A DNA stretch of 64,000 bases, taken from Clostridia bacterium. GTDB lineage: Bacteria; Bacillota; Clostridia; Christensenellales; UBA1242. The stretch's first letter is position 1. Each line of letters opens with the position of its first letter. Below are positions 8,191 through 15,801 of this stretch, piece by piece. Where the stretch lies: positions 24,741 to 88,740 of the forward strand of contig JAFYKO010000122.1 in assembly GCA_017537515.1 (NCBI GenBank), given 5' to 3'. The notes beneath the pieces are model-generated. The model saw only the letters and a list, made by a program, of their open reading frames with translations. It had not been told where the DNA came from and searched no databases. Both the position numbers and the translations under genes were made by a program.

Positions 8191-9519
8191 ATGAAGACCG
8201 TAAAAGTGCCAATACTCAAACCACCCTGCTTGAATACAGACATTCAACAGTATAGCAGTATGGTCCGTATGGCATTTAAGCGGTATCAAGAAGGACTATC
8301 TAATAAAGAAATTAGGTCATACTTAAAAGAGCGTTACACAATAAATAGTTGGCTTATAGAGTCCGCAAGAGCAGACGCACAGAACTTATATAACACCCTA
8401 AAGACAAAACACGTCATTTGGGGCGGGTTAGATAATCTAAAAAAATACCTAAACGGGTCTATATCAAAAGAGCAGTATAAATGCCGTAGAAACTTTCCTG
8501 TCTGCTCGGTAGGGGAATCCCCTAACAAGGGCAACAGGCTGTTTGAATTAACTCTAAAAAACAATCAAGTTACTTACAAACCCTCTCGCAGAATCCACAC
8601 AGAAATACGGTTCTGCCCTGTAAAGAAGAAACTAGCACAGGAATTAGCAAAAGTTCAAGAACTTGCGGAACAAGGAAAAATGCCCGTAACTGTAAAGTTC
8701 ACTAGCACCCACCTGTTCTTTACTTACGACGAATCCTTGATTTACAACGAAGCCTATAAGGGATTGAAGCATAACCGTGTTCTAGGTATTGATATGAACC
8801 CCAACTACATAGGGGTATCTGTTATTGAATTTACCAAAAAGGCAGGCTTCACCGTCTTGCACAAAGAAGTGTTTGATTTAACAACCCTTACTAAACCTAG
8901 CGGGGAATCTTCACAGCATAAGAAATCCAAGTATTTTACGAATAAATTGAAACACGAAACTATTGCGATTGCTTACAAGATTAACAAACTTGTAGATTAT
9001 TGGAAGTGTAACAAGTTGGCTATTGAAGACCTGTCTATTAAACCTACCAATAAACAGAAGGGTAAGACATTTAATCGGTTGTGCAACAACAAGTGGGAAC
9101 GCCAACTTTTCGTGGACAAACTTAAAATGCTCGCAGGAATACACAAATATGAACTTGTAGAGGTTAATCCTGCATATTCTTCAATCGTGGGAAACTTCGC
9201 ATACGGTGGTCCAAATACACCCGATATGGTTGCTGCAAGCATAGAAATCGCTAGACGAGCATACAAGAAGTTTGAAAAAGGATGGTTCTATCCGAGGTTT
9301 AACATTAACCACTTAAATGAGCAATGGAAGCAAACATTAAGTGGTGTGAAATCTTGGAAGGACTTATTCTTGAAAGTCAAAGAATCTAAACTGAAATATA
9401 GGTTCCTGCTATCCGACTATATCGGGAATGCAGTCTTTAGAGGAATATATCCTAAACAAAAGTGGGAACGTTACACTTTTACTACAAACGGATGTATTCC
9501 ACATTTCGCAACAATCTAA
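8191..9519 (+). CDS. TnpB-like RuvC nuclease without zinc finger, copy A
   Basis: From ATG 8191 (MKTVKVPILK) the protein is about 442 residues. RuvC-type motifs are LGIDMNPNYIGVSV (first Asp), LAIEDLSI (Glu) and NTPDMVAASIEIARRA (last Asp). No CxxC zinc ribbon is present before the third motif, unlike standard TnpB. It is closely related to copies B (32412-33707) and C (51708-53003). An upstream Met at 8146 is not shared by the relatives. Unlike B and C it reads against the surrounding operon, and it has a C-terminal extension past the shared hairpin. By family knowledge it could be an RNA-guided DNA nuclease. No TnpA is nearby, so spread by homing-like cutting and repair is inferred. Confidence 0.85.
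   Translation: MKTVKVPILKPPCLNTDIQQYSSMVRMAFKRYQEGLSNKEIRSYLKERYTINSWLIESARADAQNLYNTLKTKHVIWGGLDNLKKYLNGSISKEQYKCRRNFPVCSVGESPNKGNRLFELTLKNNQVTYKPSRRIHTEIRFCPVKKKLAQELAKVQELAEQGKMPVTVKFTSTHLFFTYDESLIYNEAYKGLKHNRVLGIDMNPNYIGVSVIEFTKKAGFTVLHKEVFDLTTLTKPSGESSQHKKSKYFTNKLKHETIAIAYKINKLVDYWKCNKLAIEDLSIKPTNKQKGKTFNRLCNNKWERQLFVDKLKMLAGIHKYELVEVNPAYSSIVGNFAYGGPNTPDMVAASIEIARRAYKKFEKGWFYPRFNINHLNEQWKQTLSGVKSWKDLFLKVKESKLKYRFLLSDYIGNAVFRGIYPKQKWERYTFTTNGCIPHFATI
9458..9480 (+). other. Conserved 3'-end hairpin of TnpB-like copy A
   Basis: AAAAGTG (9458-9464) and CACTTTT (9474-9480) form a perfect 7-bp stem with a 9-base loop. Copies B and C have a hairpin at the same place with changed but still paired stem bases. 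It could be part of a guide RNA scaffold or the right end of the element. Confidence 0.45.
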
Positions 9520-9544
9520 AAATAAGTCCTATACAAACTCTACA

Positions 9545-9709
9545 CTAGCACTTCAATGCTTCAAGGGACCATTGTTCGTCAAGGTCGGGGTGTTCGCTGC
9601 GGAATTTCTTCAACGCCTTGTGAACTTCCCACGCAAGGTTCAAATTCTTTTCCTTGCACTCTTGCTTCAACGTGTCATACAGTTCTTTTACTTTTTCTTC
9701 TAGCGTCAT
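9545..9709 (-). CDS. Small helical protein
   Basis: ATG 9709 opens a 54-residue frame (MTLEEKVKELYDTLKQE...), with AAAAGGAAAC upstream as ribosome site. The sequence is almost entirely charged helix. It follows the terminator at 9779-9803 and has its own promoter-like sequence, so it is a separate short transcription unit. TnpB-like copy A ends 25 bases beyond its stop in the convergent direction. The function is unknown. Confidence 0.6.
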   Translation of the reverse strand: MTLEEKVKELYDTLKQECKEKNLNLAWEVHKALKKFRSEHPDLDEQWSLEALKC

Positions 9710-9741
9710 ACATAGTTTCCTTTTCTGTATGCCGTGGTTGT

Positions 9742-9771
9742 CCTATATACAATATAGCACCATAGCGTCAA
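9742..9771 (-). promoter_or_regulatory. Probable promoter of the 54-residue gene
   Basis: On the minus strand TTGACG (9771-9766) is followed after 18 bases by TATAGG (9747-9742), and the ATG is about 33 bases downstream. It sits just after the terminator of the previous unit, where a new promoter is needed. Confidence 0.45.
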
Positions 9772-9778
9772 AAATGAA

Positions 9779-9803
9779 AGTTGCCGAGTATTCCTCGGCA
9801 ACT
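9779..9803 (-). terminator. Rho-independent terminator
   Basis: AGTTGCCGAG and CTCGGCAACT form a perfect 10-bp stem with a 5-base loop. On the minus strand it is followed by TTTCATTTTTG. It ends the transcript carrying the 500-residue internal protein gene. Confidence 0.85.
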
Positions 9804-9829
9804 ATCCAATCCATTAGACCAGGCGGTTA

Positions 9830-11332
9830 TTAGAACGGTTCGGGTTCGCCCATTTCAGCGGGGTTCGGGGCTTCGTTTTCGCCCCCGTTCGCTTCGGGTC
9901 CTTCTTCGCCACCCTCGCCACCTGCGGGGCTGTATTCCTTTTCAACGTCGCTAATCACGTCGTTTTCTTCTTCGTCGGATTCTTCGCCACCCTCGGTAGA
10001 ACCGCCATTGTCGTCGTTCACAATCTGTGTGATAGCGTCGGCAAGAATGCCAATGACATTCATATTGTCTTCGTTCTTGTGATACGACAGGGCGTTCTTC
10101 AAGGTCTTGCAGGCTTCGCCAAGAGCCTGGAACGATTCAACAGCGTTCTTGACGGCTTCTTCTGCGTAGATAACTTCGTCGTCAAATTCGCCCGCCAGGG
10201 AAGCGTCCTTGACAAGTTTATCGCAGCAGTGAAGCACGGACTTCGTAAGGACTTCAAACTTCTTACCGAGTGTCGGAGCCTTGCGGACGTAGGATTCAAC
10301 GACGATACCCACGACAGCGAAGCCTTCTTCAACTTCGGCAAAGGTTTCAGCGGATTCAAGGGCTTCGTCTTCAAGGTTGAAGAACAGGGAAGTAAAAGAG
10401 TTCCACAAGGTAGAAATCTTGTCCTTGAGCGTAGAAACAAGTTCTTTGAGTTTGTCAATAAGACCTTCGGACACAAACGCTTCGGTCGGGATAGTATCAA
10501 TATCGCCCTTGGAAAGCGTAGTGATTGTGGTCTTGATAGTTGCTTTCGGGGTGGACGCTTCCTTGACAATCTGTTCCACCAGGTCACGGAGTTCCTTGAA
10601 CTGCTTGGGGTCAATGACCGCTTCTTCAATCTTCGGAGCAGAATCAAGCAAGGCGTTCATACGTTCAAGAACAGGCGTGAGTTTTTCAACGGTGTCCTTG
10701 TTCTTTACCCCGTGAGTAGCAGAAGTGACAGCCACAAGTTTCACAACGTCTTCTTCGGACATAAGCCCGTCAGCGATGCTGTCCTTGATAGTCTGTGCGT
10801 CCACTTCAATAGCACGATTAGCGTTGTCAACCCAGGCGGTCACAACCTTGTCGCCACGGGTGGCATAACGGCTGTCAATAACTGTCAGCAGTTGGGTCAC
10901 GTCGGGAATGTTCTCATAATCGGAATAAAGGATTTTGAGAGCGTCTTTAAGGTGTTTTTCAACGTCGGCAGCAGCCTTGACTTCGGGGGACTTATTGAAC
11001 GTGAGTGCGTCCTTGATACCCTTTACGGACTGCTGCTTCAAGAACAGGACGTGAGCGGAAAAGTCATTGAGAGCCTTGATAGACGCTTTCAAATCTTCCT
11101 TGGATTGAGCCAGGTCCTTCGCCTTGTTTTCCATAAACTTGCGGTGTTCTTCCAGGACGTTGATGATTTCGCCCAGGTTCCGCATTTTGGAAAAGTCAGT
11201 TCGCTTGGACATACCCGCACCGAAACTTGTGGCTTCGGATTTCTTGGATTCAGCCCTGCGAGCAATCGGGCTACGCTGTGCAGCGGGAGCCACACGGCTT
11301 TCAAACTTATGTGTATTGATTTTCAATGCCAT
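9830..11332 (-). CDS. Putative internal head protein with N-terminal ESKKSE site
   Basis: The protein is 500 residues from ATG 11332, which has GGGAG upstream. It opens MALKINTHKFES, a basic stretch follows, and RRAESKKSEATSF ends the probable tag, with the motif at residues 28-33. The remainder is long amphipathic helix with coiled-coil character, and the last 60 residues are a very acidic Gly/Glu/Pro-rich tail. The pattern of N-terminal targeting tag, Glu-terminated site and helical body resembles capsid-targeted internal proteins of T4 and giant phages, whose tags are cut by the prohead protease. The role as internal protein or scaffold is inferred. Confidence 0.7.
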   Translation of the reverse strand: MALKINTHKFESRVAPAAQRSPIARRAESKKSEATSFGAGMSKRTDFSKMRNLGEIINVLEEHRKFMENKAKDLAQSKEDLKASIKALNDFSAHVLFLKQQSVKGIKDALTFNKSPEVKAAADVEKHLKDALKILYSDYENIPDVTQLLTVIDSRYATRGDKVVTAWVDNANRAIEVDAQTIKDSIADGLMSEEDVVKLVAVTSATHGVKNKDTVEKLTPVLERMNALLDSAPKIEEAVIDPKQFKELRDLVEQIVKEASTPKATIKTTITTLSKGDIDTIPTEAFVSEGLIDKLKELVSTLKDKISTLWNSFTSLFFNLEDEALESAETFAEVEEGFAVVGIVVESYVRKAPTLGKKFEVLTKSVLHCCDKLVKDASLAGEFDDEVIYAEEAVKNAVESFQALGEACKTLKNALSYHKNEDNMNVIGILADAITQIVNDDNGGSTEGGEESDEEENDVISDVEKEYSPAGGEGGEEGPEANGGENEAPNPAEMGEPEPF

Positions 11333-11345
11333 ATTCAATTCTCCC

Positions 11346-11894
11346 TTAATCTACACGATATGCGAGCATACCGTTTTCAAGTCCAACTTCCTTGCTGTCA
11401 TAGATAGCAAGGTGCCAAGCAGGGTCAAGGCGGTCAATGTTATATTCAGCAAATCCCCTGTAATTCACACTGAAATTCGGGGCAACCTGTTCTTGGACGA
11501 ATTTAGCAAATTCTTCTTTGCCCAAATCGTCTGCAAGACTTTCAATTTCGTCCCTGTCTTCCCCGTCAGCGTCAACAAAGTCCAGGAACGTATCGTTCCC
11601 GAAGTAGTCAATGGCTGCACCCAAAATGGTATAGTTGTCACGGAACTGCGATTCAAGGTCGTCAACGGCTGCGTCGTAAGCAGACTGCTCATTGTCATAC
11701 ACACAATACGTGGCGGTTTCCCCGTCTTTCATTTTCACGTCAAGGACATATTCGGGTTCCAGGTAATCGTAGTCCTTGGAACTTTCCTTTACATTACGAA
11801 CAGGGACACCTAGTTCCTTTGCAAGTGCCTTACGTGCGTCGCCCAGGTCTTCGCACTTCTTTGTTTCGTGAACACGGATTGTCATTTTAGACAT
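11346..11894 (-). CDS. Tagged putative internal head protein
   Basis: The 182-residue acidic protein begins MSKMTIRVHETKKCED, a clear variant of the MxIxVHExKKSEA tag, in which Cys-Glu replaces Ser-Glu. The body is a small mixed alpha/beta domain with a YCVYDNEQSAYDAAVDDLESQF segment, which resembles segments in other proteins of this region. GGAGAATAG precedes the ATG. It lies in one run with the 239-residue and 500-residue genes. It is likely packaged or part of the prohead core; the biochemical function is unknown. Confidence 0.65.
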   Translation of the reverse strand: MSKMTIRVHETKKCEDLGDARKALAKELGVPVRNVKESSKDYDYLEPEYVLDVKMKDGETATYCVYDNEQSAYDAAVDDLESQFRDNYTILGAAIDYFGNDTFLDFVDADGEDRDEIESLADDLGKEEFAKFVQEQVAPNFSVNYRGFAEYNIDRLDPAWHLAIYDSKEVGLENGMLAYRVD

Positions 11895-11907
11895 AATCTA
11901 TTCTCCA

Positions 11908-12627
11908 TTATGTGAGTTCGCCTTTATTGGGCTTCACTCCGAAATTTTCTGCATACACGTAGTAGGGCTGCGAAGCACCTGCCATAGTAGCGTCAACGTA
12001 AAGATAGGTTTCTTCAAATACAGCGTCGCCCTCGCCCTTTTCCTTGTCATAGTGACCGTCGTCTGCCATAGCCTGTTCGGTTTCTGCAACGTCTAACAGA
12101 ACAGACTTGTCAATCTTTTCTGCAAGAGCCACAGCCACTTCCAGGGCTTCTTCGGGGTTGCGGTCGCCATTGTGGACGTTCACATAGAACACGTGGGTGT
12201 CATACCCGCTTCCCGTCCACAAGTGAACCTGGGCGTTAGCCATTTGCTGCATAGACGGGTAATAGGAAGTTGTGCGATACGAATTGCCGTCCGTAATGTT
12301 TACGGAACACGGGTATTCGTCGTCGGGCATAAAGCCATTTTCGTTTTCAATTTCACGGGTCCCGAACAATTCGTTCTTCACGAACAGGTCAAGCAACTTG
12401 CGAGCCTTTTTAATCACGCTGTCGGAAACGCTGCTGTCTTCAACCAGGATAGCGTCCTTTTCGCTGTCGTAGCCTATGGGGAGTTGTTCCCCGTCCACGA
12501 CAATAAACGACTGCTCGCCTTCAAGAACGCCCAGGGCGGTGTCCTGTGCGTCGTCTGCGTCGGGATAGAGTTTAGACAGGTCGTCGTTCTCTATAAAATA
12601 AACTTTTTGATTGTCGGGTTCAAGCAT
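11908..12627 (-). CDS. Acidic head-region protein, unknown
   Basis: The 239-residue acidic protein starts at ATG 12627. A TATATT box ends exactly six bases before the ATG, and no Shine-Dalgarno sequence is visible, so it may be made from a leaderless transcript. It lacks the ESKKSE motif but lies among tagged proteins and has similar composition (rich in Asp, Glu, Tyr, Val). It is the first gene after a terminator, so it heads a unit with the 182- and 500-residue genes. No family was recognised. Confidence 0.7.
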   Translation of the reverse strand: MLEPDNQKVYFIENDDLSKLYPDADDAQDTALGVLEGEQSFIVVDGEQLPIGYDSEKDAILVEDSSVSDSVIKKARKLLDLFVKNELFGTREIENENGFMPDDEYPCSVNITDGNSYRTTSYYPSMQQMANAQVHLWTGSGYDTHVFYVNVHNGDRNPEEALEVAVALAEKIDKSVLLDVAETEQAMADDGHYDKEKGEGDAVFEETYLYVDATMAGASQPYYVYAENFGVKPNKGELT

Positions 12628-12631
12628 AACA

Positions 12632-12639
12632 GAAATATA
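12632..12639 (-). promoter_or_regulatory. -10 box abutting the start codon (TATATT-N6-ATG)
   Basis: On the minus strand TATATT is followed by six bases and then ATG 12627. A TTACTT sequence 18 bases upstream is a weak -35 candidate. A promoter is needed here because a terminator lies directly upstream. Confidence 0.45.
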
Positions 12640-12679
12640 AATAAAATTGAACAGACCAAGTAATCGCCTATATGAAAAA

Positions 12680-12699
12680 GCACCCCTTTTACGGGGTGC
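12680..12699 (-). terminator. Rho-independent terminator
   Basis: GCACCCC (12680-12686) pairs with GGGGTGC (12693-12699). The minus-strand transcript continues into TTTTTC. It closes the unit carrying the 701-residue polyprotein gene. Confidence 0.85.
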
Positions 12700-12719
12700 C
12701 TCACAAAAGAACTAGGCGA

Positions 12720-14825
12720 TTACTGAATCACCAGATACATTCCCTTGTCGCTCTTGTATGCGTCAAGGTCGCCATCGTCAATGGCTGCTTGAATACATTC
12801 GCCCTTGGATTTGTTTTTGTCCTTATACTTGTCGTCAAGCATTTCGCCGTAAACACGTTCTTCGTCAGCCCAATCCGTGTATTGGAACAGATTGTCAAAG
12901 AACTCAAAGGCAGAACCCTGGATTTCGCCCATTTCGGAATAGTATTCCCAAAGAGCATCCCAATAGTCTTCGTCTTCGTCAAGGTAGGCAGCAGCAGCAC
13001 ACAGACGCATAAACGTGTTATAGTCAATGTTCATCTTGATTGTGTCACTGATACCTTCGGACTTTTTGGATTCGGAAAGAACCTTACTAACTTCTCCGTA
13101 GTCCAGGTTATCGCCCGCAGCATTCGGAAGGAAATCACCGCCCTTGTCGGTCCACAAGGAACTGACACCCTTCGGGTAAGCATCGCACACAGCGGACACG
13201 TCAGCCAACTTGCCACGGATAGTAATAGTGCAGCCGATAGCGTCGGATTCCACGTTCGGGAACTTTTTCTTAATCTGCTTCAAGGTGCGTTCAATCCACT
13301 TCTCGCTTGAACTATCCAACGTTCCTACAACCACGGTGTCCTTTGTCAAGGCTTCGGATTTCTTGGCTTCAGGCTTTTTCGCCTCGCCCTTATCCCTACA
13401 ACGCTTGCAAAGACCACCATAGCGGTCATAATCATATTCGGTCATAACTGCCCCGCAAGAGTCGCAGCGTTCCATACTCTCTTTCTTACCGTCCTTACAA
13501 GATTCGGGTTTCTTGGATTCTTCCAACTTACCACCAAGAACATCTGCAAGTTCTTCGGAGGCTTCCTTGCTAGGCAGATGAACGTAAAAGACATTCTCGT
13601 AATAGTAATCGGCCCGTCCATCGCCCCCTTCTATCTTGATAGTAAATTCGGGGTCGCCCTTTGCCTGGTCTTCATCAAAAACAATATCATCGCCATCACC
13701 CTCATAGGTATAATACTTGGATAAAACATCCACTACATCTTCAAGCAAATACTCTGCGTCAGCATATCTCAAAAGGTCTTCAAACCCAATGTAAGTTTCA
13801 ATTTTAGTAGTGACACGCTCGTCGTTATTGCCAACCTTCCAAAAGCCGAAGCAGGCTCCGTCACCTTCGGATGCTCCGAAGAAATATCCGTCGGGTGCAA
13901 TGCCGTTGAGTGCGTCAGTGAGTTCGTCCACAAGCATAGACTTCGTTTCGTCGTCAACGTCGTCCCAGGACTGAATTTCAAGGATTTCGGGATAGTCCTT
14001 CAAGAACTTGGAGTGGGCGGTTTCGTCGTGCTTCAAGGCGTTAAGGAACTTCGGAATAAGGTCTTCGGGCTTCAAGGTGCCATCGGACACAACCTTGTCT
14101 TTCAAGGCTTCAACACCCTCGGACTTCTTGGATTCGGGGACCTTACTAACCACTGATTTCAGCCAACCCTTCGGGTCCCTCATAATATCGTCAATGTCAG
14201 TCCCTTCATCAACCCATTCGCCATTATCGTCGCACACATAAACGCTACTCAACTCATTATCTAGGAACTGAACACCGAACGTCAATGTCTTACCACCACT
14301 AGCATACAGATAATCAAACAAATAAGTGTCCTGCGAAACACCCTCAATGTCGTCTGTGAAGTAATCGTCAAACACAAACATTTTAAGGTCATCAAGATTC
14401 TTCAAAAACGCCCTGGCTTTTTTAAACATATCATTCCTAGCGTCTTCGTTAAAACTCTTCGTGGGAAGACCATCAGACTTCTTGGATTCGTTCTTGTCAC
14501 ACCAATCCTGGATAGCCCGTACAAGTTCGTCAAGTTCGTCAACATAGTCGCGTTCTTCGGGTAAGTCGGTGTCCATACTGCCCTTGCAGTCGTCACGATA
14601 CTTCTTGACCTTTTCAAGAATATCCTTGTAGGAAAATTCAGTCGTGCCGAAGTTCAAGTCAATGTCGCCCAAGCCGAACTGACCATTGTCTTCGGAACCA
14701 CTGTGAACGAACGCAAAACCCTTTTCAGTGAGCGGGTCGTATTCATCAAGCCACGGGGAAAAGCCACCATAACCTTCAATGTGGTGGCAGAAGTCGGTAT
14801 ATTTTGCTGCGTCCTGTTTAATCAT
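12720..14825 (-). CDS. Putative head polyprotein with five ESKKSE-type sites and a zinc ribbon
   Basis: The 701-residue acidic protein carries ESKKSD at 113-118, ESKKSE at 231-236, ESKKPE at 436-441, EAKKSE at 486-491 and ESKKSE at 585-590. These split it into blocks of about 118, 118, 205, 50, 99 and 111 residues. The 50-residue block holds a zinc ribbon (CDSCG...CKRC). Other blocks look like independent small alpha/beta domains. There is no N-terminal VHE tag. I infer that the prohead protease releases several small proteins. Alternatively the motif is only a flexible linker. Individual block functions are unknown. It lies next to two similar polyproteins and upstream of a terminator. Confidence 0.7.
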   Translation of the reverse strand: MIKQDAAKYTDFCHHIEGYGGFSPWLDEYDPLTEKGFAFVHSGSEDNGQFGLGDIDLNFGTTEFSYKDILEKVKKYRDDCKGSMDTDLPEERDYVDELDELVRAIQDWCDKNESKKSDGLPTKSFNEDARNDMFKKARAFLKNLDDLKMFVFDDYFTDDIEGVSQDTYLFDYLYASGGKTLTFGVQFLDNELSSVYVCDDNGEWVDEGTDIDDIMRDPKGWLKSVVSKVPESKKSEGVEALKDKVVSDGTLKPEDLIPKFLNALKHDETAHSKFLKDYPEILEIQSWDDVDDETKSMLVDELTDALNGIAPDGYFFGASEGDGACFGFWKVGNNDERVTTKIETYIGFEDLLRYADAEYLLEDVVDVLSKYYTYEGDGDDIVFDEDQAKGDPEFTIKIEGGDGRADYYYENVFYVHLPSKEASEELADVLGGKLEESKKPESCKDGKKESMERCDSCGAVMTEYDYDRYGGLCKRCRDKGEAKKPEAKKSEALTKDTVVVGTLDSSSEKWIERTLKQIKKKFPNVESDAIGCTITIRGKLADVSAVCDAYPKGVSSLWTDKGGDFLPNAAGDNLDYGEVSKVLSESKKSEGISDTIKMNIDYNTFMRLCAAAAYLDEDEDYWDALWEYYSEMGEIQGSAFEFFDNLFQYTDWADEERVYGEMLDDKYKDKNKSKGECIQAAIDDGDLDAYKSDKGMYLVIQ

Positions 14826-14852
14826 AATGCAGGTCCTCTCTTTGTTAAAAAA

Positions 14853-15734
14853 TTACTTTGCGTAGTAGTCCATAGCGTTGTCAAACGCTGCGTAGTTGGC
14901 TTTCTTACGATATTCGGAAGTCGTAGCCTTGTCGCTAGACGAAGCCCAATAAATGTCATACGGCTCTCCTACAATGTCTCCACTAGGCTTTTCACGTTCG
15001 CCCGCCATAACCACAGCAAACACAACCCCGTCATCGTCCTTGTAGCAGTCAATGATTTTCTTTGCGTCTTCAATGGCATCGTCGTCGGAGTAGTATGTTT
15101 GGGAAGCAGCCATATCGTCAATGCGGTCTTCTTCCCCGTCAGCGTCAATGCGGAACAGGTCAATGGTGAACACGTCCTTGTCGCCCTCGGCTTCGGACTT
15201 CTTGGATTCAGCAGTTTCAACCTTGTCGGTAAAATCCGCAAAGGTAATACCGCTGTCGTCGTCCGAACCACCGAACAACTCACGCATCACGTCGTCCTTA
15301 ATATCCTGGTCAAATACCACAACTTCGTCGTAATAGCACCAAAGTTCTTCAACTTCGTCCAGGCTATCAATAGTGCCCGCAAAAGAATAGGGGCGACCCA
15401 AATCCTTGTTCGTGACTATGATTTCGTAATAGCCCTTATAGACGTTGAACTTGCCGTCCATATAGTAAGTGCTTGCGTCAGTCATACCTGCGAAATGTTC
15501 CATTTTACGGCAGCACTGCGGGTCGGCTCCGTCCACTTCGTCAAAGTCCTCCTGGTCATACGGCTGCAATTTAAGGGTTCCGTCGTCATTCACAGCGATT
15601 ACTTCTGCAAACGCCATTTCGTGAATCAACTTACCCCCATCCTTTTCAGCGTCGTAATCTACGAAATCGCCAACCTGGAAATTGCCGACGGCTTCGGACT
15701 TCTTGTTTTCGTGGACGTTAATCTTCATAGTCAT
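14853..15734 (-). CDS. Tagged putative head polyprotein, two sites
   Basis: The 293-residue protein begins MTMKINVHENKKSEAVG, the clearest form of the N-terminal tag, with the site ending at Glu14. A second site, ESKKSE, lies at 176-181, giving blocks of 167 and 112 residues. The first block starts with a short beta-type domain (FQVGDFVDYDAEKDGG). The second contains a YYSDDDAIEDAKKIIDCY helix like that in other tagged proteins. GAGAGG precedes the start and a strong promoter with a palindrome lies just upstream. A capsid-interior role is inferred. Confidence 0.7.
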   Translation of the reverse strand: MTMKINVHENKKSEAVGNFQVGDFVDYDAEKDGGKLIHEMAFAEVIAVNDDGTLKLQPYDQEDFDEVDGADPQCCRKMEHFAGMTDASTYYMDGKFNVYKGYYEIIVTNKDLGRPYSFAGTIDSLDEVEELWCYYDEVVVFDQDIKDDVMRELFGGSDDDSGITFADFTDKVETAESKKSEAEGDKDVFTIDLFRIDADGEEDRIDDMAASQTYYSDDDAIEDAKKIIDCYKDDDGVVFAVVMAGEREKPSGDIVGEPYDIYWASSSDKATTSEYRKKANYAAFDNAMDYYAK

Positions 15735-15754
15735 AGTGTTTACCTCTCACTGTT

Positions 15755-15793
15755 AAATATAACTAAATACCTGCTGATTGTCAACAGGTATTT
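15755..15793 (-). promoter_or_regulatory. Strong promoter overlapped by an operator-like palindrome
   Basis: On the minus strand TTGACA (15784-15779), 17 bases and TATATT (15761-15756) form a consensus promoter for the 293-residue gene. AAATACCTG (15765-15773) and CAGGTATTT (15785-15793) form a perfect 9-bp inverted repeat around the -35 box with an 11-base centre. The same layout recurs at 28997-29030 and 21364-21406, suggesting a shared regulator. Confidence 0.75.
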
Positions 15794-15801
15794 TGAAATT
15801 T

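Noticed and set aside
8191..9519. TnpB-like genes considered as full IS200/IS605 transposons
   Set aside because: No TnpA-type transposase was found near any of the five genes, so autonomous transposition is not supported.
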